Assembly: GCA_018220985.1 (NCBI GenBank)
Contig: JAAOXS010000023.1
Location: forward strand, 1 to 43,954
Direction of reading: 5' to 3'
From: Nanobdellota archaeon
GTDB taxonomy: Archaea > Nanobdellota > Nanobdellia > PEZQ01
DNA: 43,954 nt
Shown: positions 28,875 through 37,619 of the stretch, in pieces
Layout: the number at the start of each line of letters is the position of its first letter
Numbering within the stretch: position 1 is the first letter of the stretch
Notes under the pieces: generated by a model
What the model saw: the letters and a program-made list of their open reading frames with translations, nothing else
What the model was told of the DNA's origin: nothing
The model's database searches: none
Program-made: the position numbers and the translations under genes

Positions 28875-30437
28875 ATGAGTGAAAGTTTGTTCTGGGCAGA
28901 CCAGGAAGCAAGAAGGGTAATAGCTCACAGTGGTGATAAAAAAGAGTACGTGTGCGCTTCAGGAATCACTCCCTCAGGCACAGTGCATATAGGAAATTTC
29001 AGAGAAATCATTACCGTAGACTTAGTAGTAAAAGCACTTGAAAACATTGGGAAAAAAGTACGCTTCATTTATTCATGGGATGACTTTGACAGATTAAGAA
29101 AAATACCGGCAAACTTCACAAAACAAGAACAAAAAAATTTGAAAGAACACTTATACGAACCAGTAGGGGAAATACCAGACCCAACAGGAACTCACAAAAC
29201 GTACGCAAGACTAATACAAAAACCATTAGAAGAAGATGTTAAAGAACTTGGCATAAAACCAGAATTCCTCTACCAACACGAACTATTCAGGAAATGCGTT
29301 TACGCCGAAAAAATAAGAACAGCACTACAAAAACGAGAACGAATACGGCAAATAGTAAACCAATACAGAAAAAAACCACGACAAGAAAACTGGTACCCCT
29401 TAGAATTATACTGCGAAAAATGCAACAAAGGCACAACAACAATAACGCACTACAACGAAGAATATTCCATCTCATACAAATGCGATTGCGGATACGAAAA
29501 CACAATTGACTTTAGAAAAAAAGGCATACTAAAACCATTATGGCGAGTTGACTGGCCTATGCGCTGGGCGCACTACCATGAAGATTTCGAACCAGCAGGA
29601 ATAGACCATTTCTCAGCAGGAAGCTCAAGAACAACTGGAATAGAAATAGTCAACAAAATATTCGATTACAAAGAACCTTACGGATTCTCATATGACATAA
29701 TAACACTAAAAGGCCAGCAAAAAAAGATGAGCAAAAGTAAAGGAAACATAATCAGCATACGTGATGCTTACAACATTTACTTACCAGAAATAGTACGGCA
29801 CATGTTTGCAGGAACAAAACCTAACAGACCATTCTCAATAAGTTTTGACGATGACTTATTAAAAATATATGACAATTTTTACAAAACAGAAAGAATAGCT
29901 TTTGGAAAAGAACAAGTAAGTAAAAGAGATTCTGCGCACTGGAAAAGCGTTTACAACTATTGTTACGGACAGAGAATGAAAAAACCAACAACGCTACCAG
30001 TTCAACCAAGCTTCAGACAACTCAGCGACACTTACCAAACATTCGACGATGAAAAAAGAACAGTTCAAGAATTAAACGGGAAAACCTCATTTGACAATCA
30101 TAGACTAAAACAAGAAGTTAAAAGAGTAAAACACTGGCTGGAAAACCACGCTCCGAAAGAATACGTTTACGAAATAACAAATAAAAAACCAAAATTGAAC
30201 AAAACAGAAAAAGACGCGTTAAAAAAATTCGCAGAACTAATCATTTCAAACAAAACAGAAGATGAAGTGAAAAAAACGTGCAAAACAATTTTTGACAACT
30301 ACGAAATAAAACCAAAAAAATTTTTTGAAACATTCTACTTAACACTTTTCGGAAAACAAAAAGGCCCTCGCCTCGCACAATACATTCTCGCACATGACGT
30401 GAAAAAAATTAGTGAAATAATAAAAAAATTAGTATAA
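28875..30437 (+). CDS. lysS: Class I lysyl-tRNA synthetase
   Basis: GTVHIGNFREI (HIGH-like), zinc motif CEKC...CDCG, KKMSKSKGN (KMSKS), AGIDHFSAGSSRTTG. Confidence 0.96.
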   Translation: MSESLFWADQEARRVIAHSGDKKEYVCASGITPSGTVHIGNFREIITVDLVVKALENIGKKVRFIYSWDDFDRLRKIPANFTKQEQKNLKEHLYEPVGEIPDPTGTHKTYARLIQKPLEEDVKELGIKPEFLYQHELFRKCVYAEKIRTALQKRERIRQIVNQYRKKPRQENWYPLELYCEKCNKGTTTITHYNEEYSISYKCDCGYENTIDFRKKGILKPLWRVDWPMRWAHYHEDFEPAGIDHFSAGSSRTTGIEIVNKIFDYKEPYGFSYDIITLKGQQKKMSKSKGNIISIRDAYNIYLPEIVRHMFAGTKPNRPFSISFDDDLLKIYDNFYKTERIAFGKEQVSKRDSAHWKSVYNYCYGQRMKKPTTLPVQPSFRQLSDTYQTFDDEKRTVQELNGKTSFDNHRLKQEVKRVKHWLENHAPKEYVYEITNKKPKLNKTEKDALKKFAELIISNKTEDEVKKTCKTIFDNYEIKPKKFFETFYLTLFGKQKGPRLAQYILAHDVKKISEIIKKLV

Positions 30438-30526
30438 ACACTTGAACAAAGCATAACAGTATTTAAAGAAATAGAAAAAGTTAAATAAGCCACGAGAATC
30501 AATTTTATGGAGAGAGGGGGATTATA

Positions 30527-30769
30527 GTGGCATTAGCCGTTAAAAGAGATAAGATAACACTACTTTTGGATTGGATGTATCAAACTTACGTCGTATCCGA
30601 GCAGGAACAATTATGCGAAGAAATTGAGTGCTTATTAAAGAACGAAATCAAATGGATGCGCCGAAAACAATTAAAACAAGTTTATCGGGGTTGGGTTAAG
30701 GAAAACAAAGAACTCCCACGATTTAGAACTATTGAAAAACAAGTAAAACAAGTGATTACAATATTCTAA
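30527..30769 (+). CDS. Small hypothetical protein, GTG start
   Basis: 80-aa ORF; preceded by purine-rich ggagagaggggg (SD-like); no recognised family. Confidence 0.55.
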   Translation: MALAVKRDKITLLLDWMYQTYVVSEQEQLCEEIECLLKNEIKWMRRKQLKQVYRGWVKENKELPRFRTIEKQVKQVITIF

Positions 30770-30799
30770 AAAAAAAACCTTTTCCTTTTTTTTTAAAAT

Positions 30800-30973
30800 T
30801 TAACCCTTAGCACGCGTTTTATTCTTAGGCCTGAAAGCTTTACCATCACAACGCCTGCACTTAACAACTTTTTTCTTAACTTTCTCATAAGAAGCCCTAA
30901 TCTTACTCTTACACTTGTAACAAATGTAAACGTCTTTGAACATTCTTTTCTCAGCTTCAGGAAACTTAGCCAT
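30800..30973 (-). CDS. rpl40e: Large ribosomal subunit protein eL40 (57 aa)
   Basis: Not in ORF track (too short). Translation MAKFPEAEKRMFKDVYICYKCKSKIRASYEKVKKKVVKCRRCDGKAFRPKNKTRAKG matches the eL40 FPEAE...CxxC...CxxC...LRPK-type pattern. Confidence 0.88.
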   Translation of the reverse strand: MAKFPEAEKRMFKDVYICYKCKSKIRASYEKVKKKVVKCRRCDGKAFRPKNKTRAKG

Positions 30974-31006
30974 AACGAGTTCAAAAAAAGAACGAGTTTA
31001 AAAAGG

Positions 31007-31477
31007 TTACTTTTTTGGTCGATTATACTGCTTAACCCCTTTTTTAACTTCAATAAAAGAAACTCTGAGCATTGAAGAACCAAGTTGAACTCGAACAGTC
31101 TTCTTATTATTGTTAATCAACAAAAAACGAACAAAACACTTAGAACACGGGCCATGATTGCTAACTGAAACGCTTAAACCAAGATTGAATAATTCTTGCT
31201 TAGGGTAAACCATTGCGAACAAGTAATTTGGCACGTTCAACTCTTCAACAGTCGTGCACAAAACTTGCTCACCTCCTTTCAAATCAAAAAAACGCTCAAC
31301 ACCCTCTTCAACATCAATCACAAAAATTTTTTCACGATTAATGCCTAACTTAAAAATGGAACCGAGTCTTAAATCAAAACCCGCTGCTTCAGGTTTTTTT
31401 AATTCAAACTCGCTAAGACCAACAACTATTTTCTCCTGCTTAACCAATTTTAACAAAACATCTTCGCCAAGTATCAT
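31007..31477 (-). CDS. dCTP deaminase/dUTPase-fold protein (possibly catalytically divergent)
   Basis: MILGEDVLLKLVKQEKIVVGLSEFELKKPEAAGFDLRLGSIFKL resembles the Dcd N-terminus; catalytic-region motif degenerate. Confidence 0.7.
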   Translation of the reverse strand: MILGEDVLLKLVKQEKIVVGLSEFELKKPEAAGFDLRLGSIFKLGINREKIFVIDVEEGVERFFDLKGGEQVLCTTVEELNVPNYLFAMVYPKQELFNLGLSVSVSNHGPCSKCFVRFLLINNNKKTVRVQLGSSMLRVSFIEVKKGVKQYNRPKK

Positions 31478-33390
31478 GAATACAATAATAACTTTATGAA
31501 TCTTTTAATATAATAAACTATTTTCTCAAACAAACTCATCTCAACATCCACGCGCAAAAAATAATTGTACTGCTCACCGAAAATGTCAACAATGATTAAT
31601 TCTAAATCAATACTCATTCCTGCGAGTTCAACAGGTATCAAAAACGAATTTGATTTCTTAAACTCTTTTGACTCTGAAAAATCCCCACTTGAAATAGAAA
31701 GAATACTAGTACGCGGTTCAAAATTTTTCTCCAACAAAACAGTTAAGTTATAAAACTCACCTGAAACATTGTAAAAAGCTGAAATATTGATTTCAGGCGT
31801 TTCAATATTCTCCAAAACAAAAGAGTAAGATTCTAAAAGTAAACCATTATTGTAAACTGAAATTTTTTCATTATGAACGCCTTGAGTAGAATAATTAAGC
31901 GGTATTTGAATAGTAAAATAATTATTAATACTTAAAGAAGGCACGTTAAAAACAAGATTATGATTTGGAATTCTAACCTCCAACAAATCTAAAATCATAT
32001 TACCATCATTAAAAAAGGAAACATTCAACAAAGAAGTATAATCATAAAACTTATCACTAAAATTAACTTCAACTGAAACATGAGGGTTCTCAACCAAATC
32101 ATTTTCGTTTAAAAAAAATTCGACATCACTAAAAGAAGATTGAGCAACACCATGATAATTTGTAACATTCAAAACAAACTCATTAGAAAAAGGAGTTCTA
32201 ACCCGAATAGGGTGAATAAAATAACGATTTTTTTCAACACCACCAGGCGTTTTAAAAATTAAACGAGCAACACGCGTACCTCCATCAACGAGAAGATAAT
32301 TAATAAAATTAAGTAATTCCAATTCTTGAGTTGTAACAACTTGTAACGGAAGAATAATTGACTTTTTCAAAGGCGAATTCAAAGTAAGAGTTAAAACAAC
32401 ATAATCATTTTCATAATACTTATCCCTATCCAACTCACCTGTAATAAAAAATATTTCATCCTGCTCTTCGAAAGAATCTAAATTAATAATTATATCAGGA
32501 TTATTCGCTGTTAAAGAAGCGTCACGATGCTTGTAAGAAACACTTGACATAATGAATTCCGGTGAAGAACTCGTCATAAACTTTATATGAGAAACATCCA
32601 CGAAACCGTACTGCCCCCACGTAGGATCAAAAGGCACCCACTCATCAGATAAATAAACTTCAATGTACGAATGAGGGCCGTAACCTTCAAGAGCTTCTGC
32701 TTGAACGTACCCATGAACAAAACGAACAGGCACGCCAATAGAACGTATTAACGCAGCTGTTAAAACGGAAAACTCATCGCAAGTTCCCTTCTCATTTGCG
32801 TAAACCCATTTAGCGTCAAGCAAATACTCACCGCCAACATCCAAATCATAAGTAACGTAATCATGAACGAAATCAGCAATTCTCAACACAGCTTCAGCCT
32901 TATACTTCACGCCCTCAACAATCTTGCTTGCCTTACTCTTCATTTCAAGACTGGGATTCACGTAATCATCAAAAACCAAGTATTCCTGCAACTCAAAAGA
33001 GTAATTAATATCATTAAGTAATTCTAAATCATCCAACCAAAAAAGTTTTGCAGGATTAACAAAAGAAATAACAGCATTATACACCACATCTTGATTCAGT
33101 GTTGGCGCGTTAATAACGAAAAAGTTCTCAGCACCTAAAACGACATCACCGCCAACAAGAGAATCAACATTAACGCTCTCTTCTTGAGGTACGAAAAAAG
33201 ATTGGAAAGCCAAATCTTGAATTTCAGGATTTGCACCAGTAACTTCATAATCAATTATTCCAGAAGCAGTAACTGAAAAAGTTGCGGAACCTTGAGCTAA
33301 CAAATCAGTTTCAGCGAATCCTGCGCTAACAAAAGCGAACAGTAATAATAAAAAAGCATACCTACCCATAACATAAATATAATAAAACAA
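31474..33390 (-). CDS. Secreted transglutaminase-like domain protein (start probably MGRYAFLLL, 33369)
   Basis: Signal peptide; GTCDEFSVLTAALIRSIGVPVRFVHGY...GPHSYIEVYLSDEWVPFDPTW (Cys-His-Asp triad); downstream Ig-like region; amphipathic C-terminus. Confidence 0.85.
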   Translation of the reverse strand: MFYYIYVMGRYAFLLLLFAFVSAGFAETDLLAQGSATFSVTASGIIDYEVTGANPEIQDLAFQSFFVPQEESVNVDSLVGGDVVLGAENFFVINAPTLNQDVVYNAVISFVNPAKLFWLDDLELLNDINYSFELQEYLVFDDYVNPSLEMKSKASKIVEGVKYKAEAVLRIADFVHDYVTYDLDVGGEYLLDAKWVYANEKGTCDEFSVLTAALIRSIGVPVRFVHGYVQAEALEGYGPHSYIEVYLSDEWVPFDPTWGQYGFVDVSHIKFMTSSSPEFIMSSVSYKHRDASLTANNPDIIINLDSFEEQDEIFFITGELDRDKYYENDYVVLTLTLNSPLKKSIILPLQVVTTQELELLNFINYLLVDGGTRVARLIFKTPGGVEKNRYFIHPIRVRTPFSNEFVLNVTNYHGVAQSSFSDVEFFLNENDLVENPHVSVEVNFSDKFYDYTSLLNVSFFNDGNMILDLLEVRIPNHNLVFNVPSLSINNYFTIQIPLNYSTQGVHNEKISVYNNGLLLESYSFVLENIETPEINISAFYNVSGEFYNLTVLLEKNFEPRTSILSISSGDFSESKEFKKSNSFLIPVELAGMSIDLELIIVDIFGEQYNYFLRVDVEMSLFEKIVYYIKRFIKLLLYS

Positions 33391-33401
33391 TAATATAAAA
33401 A

Positions 33402-34001
33402 ATGCTACGAAACATTTATGACTTCAACACGAGAACACCCCCAAAAAATTTGGGATACGCAAATTACTTTATAGTATTAGAAAACAAATATGAAAAAACA
33501 AAAAAAATAACTGGCGTTGAAATAAAACCGAAAACAGTAAATGAACTAAATAAACAAGTTAAAAAATTTAAGAACGCTAATTTCATAATACTAACAACAC
33601 AAGATTACGAAATAAAAAGAAAAGCAGTTGATAACTCTCTTGTTGACGCAATAGCTCATAACGAATTAGAAAAAAAGAGAAGTAAAAGAAATTACAGGTA
33701 CTCTGGAATCGACCACGTAATCGCAAAAAAGTGCGCTGAAAACAATGTGAGCGTGAACATTTGCTTTAACGATTTCTTAAACGCGGAAAATAGGGGAATA
33801 ATTCTTGGCAGGATGAAACAAAATGTAAGACTGTGTTTAAAATATGGAGCGCCAATAATCATTTCAAGCGGTGCGGAAAAAACAAGCGAACTCGTACCAC
33901 CAGATAACTTAACAGCATTCGCAGAATTCTTAGGAATGAACAGAAAACAATCCCTTGAAAGTGTAAGCAGAGTCGCTGAAAAAATAATTAAAAGAAAATG
34001 A
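33402..34001 (+). CDS. rnp3: RNase P protein subunit Rpp30 (Rnp3)
   Basis: YDFNTRTPPKNLGYANYFIV, DAIAHNELEKKRSKRNYRYSGIDHVIAKKCAENNVSVNICFNDFLN...YGAPIIISSGA. Confidence 0.88.
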   Translation: MLRNIYDFNTRTPPKNLGYANYFIVLENKYEKTKKITGVEIKPKTVNELNKQVKKFKNANFIILTTQDYEIKRKAVDNSLVDAIAHNELEKKRSKRNYRYSGIDHVIAKKCAENNVSVNICFNDFLNAENRGIILGRMKQNVRLCLKYGAPIIISSGAEKTSELVPPDNLTAFAEFLGMNRKQSLESVSRVAEKIIKRK

Positions 34002-35227
34002 GAAAAACTAAAGAAGAATTCAAACTCCTTTGGTTCTTTTACTTAAGCGAATTTTTTGAAGGAATAGGTTTTAACTTAATAAGTGGGTTTAGCATAATAT
34101 ATTTTCTAACTCTAGGGTTCACACCACTCCAAATATCCATTTTTGAAGTTTCAATGCTACTATCAACAATACTTTTTGAAGTTCCAACAGGAGCTTTTGC
34201 AGATGAATATGGAAGAAAAAAAACAGTAATATTAAGTGCTCTAATAGCAGGAATTGGATTTTTCTTAATACCCCTATCTGAATCATTCATTATAATAATA
34301 CTAATACATGTGTTATGGGGTTTGTCAACAGCATTGAATTCAGGTGCCGATAGTGCTTGGTTCATTGATTACACAAACAAAAACAAAAAAGGACTACTTC
34401 AAAAAGCATTATCTCGCGTAGAGCAAATAAGTTCGATAGCGGGAATAATAGGTGGATTTCTTGGTTCAGCAATTTTATTAATAACATCAAACGTGTTAGG
34501 GTTTGAATTTATATTAGGCGTTAAAACATTATTCATAATAGTTGGCATAATGTTACTATTAAGCACGCTAATCCTCGCGTTTTTTGGCAAAGAACATTTT
34601 AAGAAAAGAAAAAAGAAAACAAGTGCGATAAAATCAAATATTCAAACTTCAAAAAAAGGATTCAAGTACGCGATAAATCACCCAATAATTTTTAAAATAA
34701 TTATTGCAACATCCATGATTTATTTTGCTTCAGCACTAATAACTTTAGGATACCAGCAATTCTTAAAATATGAAATAGGACTTGAAGCAGAATACTTTGG
34801 AATTTACATTGGTGTTACATCAATTTTCGTAACAATACTTTACAGCTTTAACGAGTTCTTCTTAAAAAAAAGTGGAAGCGAAAAAAAGTATTCAATGATA
34901 CATGCGATAATATTAGGATTTTCACTTATTATTTCAGTAATCACAAACAATCCGATAATATCACTACTATCATTCTCAGTTTATTTCATAACATTCTCAA
35001 CAGCGCGACCAATAAAAACAAAATGGCTTAATGATCATGTAACATCAAAAATAAGAGCAACAGTAGGGTCAGTTGAAAGCATATTTTACTGGGTTGTAAC
35101 AATACTAGGCAACCTCATACTATATGGTTTAGTAACAGAATTTTTTGGGCTAAGAGTAGCATTTTTAATAAGCGGAATCATAACAATAATTGGAGGCGTA
35201 ACTTACGCAACCATAAAAGAAAAATGA
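33998..35227 (+). CDS. Major facilitator superfamily transporter
   Basis: ~12 hydrophobic helices; GAFADEYGRKKTVILSALIAGIGFF MFS loop motif. Confidence 0.88.
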   Translation: MRKTKEEFKLLWFFYLSEFFEGIGFNLISGFSIIYFLTLGFTPLQISIFEVSMLLSTILFEVPTGAFADEYGRKKTVILSALIAGIGFFLIPLSESFIIIILIHVLWGLSTALNSGADSAWFIDYTNKNKKGLLQKALSRVEQISSIAGIIGGFLGSAILLITSNVLGFEFILGVKTLFIIVGIMLLLSTLILAFFGKEHFKKRKKKTSAIKSNIQTSKKGFKYAINHPIIFKIIIATSMIYFASALITLGYQQFLKYEIGLEAEYFGIYIGVTSIFVTILYSFNEFFLKKSGSEKKYSMIHAIILGFSLIISVITNNPIISLLSFSVYFITFSTARPIKTKWLNDHVTSKIRATVGSVESIFYWVVTILGNLILYGLVTEFFGLRVAFLISGIITIIGGVTYATIKEK

Positions 35228-35550
35228 AATATTTGAAATCAACTTTACGAGAAAAAAAAAGGTACGTTCCATTCACAATATCAGAAGAAACAATTTTTGA
35301 AAGCTTTGAAAAAGAATTCAACAAACAATTCAAAGAACTATTAGGCACTGAAGGATTCGCAGAAGCGAACCCTTTATTAATACATAATTTATGGAAAAGC
35401 ACATCAGGAGTTCTACGCGTAAACCACAAACACGTGGTAAGCTCCAAAGTCGCTCTAACACTAATAAGAAAAATTGAAAACAAAAAAATCCTTGTAATAA
35501 CAAACAAGGTTTATGGAACACTAAAAAAACTAAAAATAGAGGTGAAATAA
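35224..35550 (+). CDS. rnp2: RNase P protein subunit Pop5/Rpp14 family (Rnp2)
   Basis: LREKKRYVPFTISEETIFESFEKEFNKQFKELLGTEGFAEANPLLI...GVLRVNHKHVVSSKVALTLIRKI; located between rnp3/MFS and psmA. Confidence 0.8.
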   Translation: MKYLKSTLREKKRYVPFTISEETIFESFEKEFNKQFKELLGTEGFAEANPLLIHNLWKSTSGVLRVNHKHVVSSKVALTLIRKIENKKILVITNKVYGTLKKLKIEVK

Positions 35551-35554
35551 TCAA

Positions 35555-36262
35555 ATGGAAGGATTACCAAGTCGAATGGGGTATGATAGGGCAATAACTG
35601 TTTTCTCACCTGATGGTAGAATACTACAAGTAGAATACGCGCGAAAAACTGTTAATCAAGGAACACCCGCGTTAGGAATAACCTATAAAGATGGCGTATT
35701 ACTTTTAGCAATTAGAAAAGTTCTTGACAAACTAACAGTCATTGACAGCATAGAAAAAGTAGCACCAGCAGATGACCATATAGGAATAACAATGGCAGGA
35801 CTAATAGGGGACGGACGAATACTGATTGATAGGGCAAGACAAGTAGCTCAACGTCATAAAATAACTTACGACGAGCCCATGGACGTTATTAACCTAGTTA
35901 AAGACATTTGCAACTACAAACAACAACACACACAGTACGGTGGAATAAGACCTTTTGGAATATCATTACTAATTGCAGGGTTTGATGAAAAACCAAGACT
36001 TTTCGTTACAGAACCATCAGGAATATACTTTGAATATAAAGCAACAGCAATAGGCGAACGCTCAGCTGACGTTATGAAACATCTTGAAAAAAACTATAAA
36101 GAAGACCTGACGCGAAGCCAAGCACTAAAATTAGGTGTTGATGCATTAAAAAGCGCTCTGAAAACAACTTTTGAAGAAGATAAATTGGACATAGGTATTA
36201 TTGACAAAGAAATTGGAAAATTCAAAAGATATAGTTTAACTGAAGCGAAAAAATTAAAGTAA
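35555..36262 (+). CDS. psmA: Proteasome subunit alpha
   Basis: GYDRAITVFSPDGRILQVEYARKTVNQGTPALGI; GLIGDGRILIDRARQVAQRHKITYDEP. Confidence 0.97.
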   Translation: MEGLPSRMGYDRAITVFSPDGRILQVEYARKTVNQGTPALGITYKDGVLLLAIRKVLDKLTVIDSIEKVAPADDHIGITMAGLIGDGRILIDRARQVAQRHKITYDEPMDVINLVKDICNYKQQHTQYGGIRPFGISLLIAGFDEKPRLFVTEPSGIYFEYKATAIGERSADVMKHLEKNYKEDLTRSQALKLGVDALKSALKTTFEEDKLDIGIIDKEIGKFKRYSLTEAKKLK

Positions 36263-36295
36263 CATTTAATTGAACTTAATTCCAAAGAACTATTT

Positions 36296-37087
36296 ATGAA
36301 ACGCGCAATAATTGTAGCGTTATTATTCATAACTAGCGCTATTGCTCAAGAAACAATACCATTCACTGACAAAAATTTAGCAACACTAGGTCCAAGCTTC
36401 ATAATAAGACCCGAAATAAAAATTCACAGCACAACACTAGGTGAAACAAGTTATTTCACAGTTAACATTAGCAATCCAGGCACTGTAAGCTTTCCTCAAA
36501 TAAGCATTCTAACAAATGAAACGTACTTGCAAAGAGCAACAGGAACGTTCAGCTTAAAAAAAGAAGAAGCTAAAACATTCAAGTTAAGTGTGAAAACAAA
36601 CAGTTCAGGAATTTTCATAAGTAACTTAAACTTTTCAAGTTATGATGTAAGAACAAGCATAAAACTAATTGTGCTCTCAAACGCGAATAATAACACTCCA
36701 AAAATAGTGTTAAGCAACACAGGATACAACACGCTTGAAAAAATTAACGCACTAATAACGATACCTAACAGTATTAACTCTTCAAAACTTTACTACGGGT
36801 TAATCAACTTAGAAGGAGAAGTTATGGGAGTAATGTCAAAAACAGTCCTCTCAAATGAAGAAATAAGTATTTCAATACCAATACCTAAAGAAGCAATTCC
36901 TGGAAAATACTTATTCTTCACATCACTTGACCAGCAAAGCTTTTCAGGAAAAATTATTGAAATCACAACACTAATCTCAATTCAAACACTAATAATCCTT
37001 GGACTATTGATTGTAGGAGTAAGCGCACTCTTTCAAGCAGGTAAACTACGTAAAAAAGAAAACCAAGTTAAAAACTTAATTGAGTAA
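36296..37087 (+). CDS. Membrane-anchored secreted protein with Ig-like domain and C-terminal TM
   Basis: Signal AIIVALLFITSAIA; ETSYFTVNISNPGTVSFPQISILTNE; TM IQTLIILGLLIVGVSALFQAG. Confidence 0.65.
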   Translation: MKRAIIVALLFITSAIAQETIPFTDKNLATLGPSFIIRPEIKIHSTTLGETSYFTVNISNPGTVSFPQISILTNETYLQRATGTFSLKKEEAKTFKLSVKTNSSGIFISNLNFSSYDVRTSIKLIVLSNANNNTPKIVLSNTGYNTLEKINALITIPNSINSSKLYYGLINLEGEVMGVMSKTVLSNEEISISIPIPKEAIPGKYLFFTSLDQQSFSGKIIEITTLISIQTLIILGLLIVGVSALFQAGKLRKKENQVKNLIE

Positions 37088-37486
37088 CTGTAATCTCGTC
37101 GCGTTAATTATTATGAACTCATCAGTTCTCTGATTTACAGTAATAGCATAATCACAATAACTATCTTTGTTCTCTAAAGCATTCTTATCAATAAAAATCA
37201 AATAATCATCTTCACCGACTTCTTCAGGTAAATAAGCGTAAGTATAATCACCACCACCAACCATAACCATTGCACCGGTAATACCATCCCTAACAGCTAT
37301 TACAACTTCAGAATTCGTGAGCAACGAGTAAATTCGCGAACCTTTGTCTTGAAGAACAGAAAAATCAGTGTCACCGCAAAAGTTTTCGTAAACTTTAACA
37401 CCTGTATCAAAATTATTTCCAGAAATGCAACCCGAAAACAAAATTAACGTGATTAACAAAAATTTCTTCATAAAAAATAATAGCAT
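37076..37486 (-). CDS. Putative lipoprotein
   Basis: MKKFLLITLILFSGCISGNNFDTG: short signal with lipobox-like LFSGC. Confidence 0.55.
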   Translation of the reverse strand: MLLFFMKKFLLITLILFSGCISGNNFDTGVKVYENFCGDTDFSVLQDKGSRIYSLLTNSEVVIAVRDGITGAMVMVGGGDYTYAYLPEEVGEDDYLIFIDKNALENKDSYCDYAITVNQRTDEFIIINATRLQLLN

Positions 37487-37619
37487 TGTTTTCGTATTAA
37501 GATTTTTCTATTATTCTAAATCATACAAAAAAAATACTAATTTCTGACAAATACAATTATTACACAAAAAAAATTATCAAAAACTCTTATAACACGAAAA
37601 AAACATTAGTAACATAATA

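Noticed and set aside
29287-29509. Antisense and alternate-frame ORFs inside lysS
   Set aside because: Low-complexity Leu/Cys- or Arg/Asn-rich shadow ORFs of the lysS coding sequence.
30793-31083. 96-aa minus-strand ORF
   Set aside because: Wrong frame over the eL40 gene and the end of the dCTP deaminase-like gene.
37487-37619. Possible C/D box sRNA in the gap before the ABC ATPase
   Set aside because: A ctga is present but no convincing box C; explained as leader with a ctcttataac TATA-like promoter.
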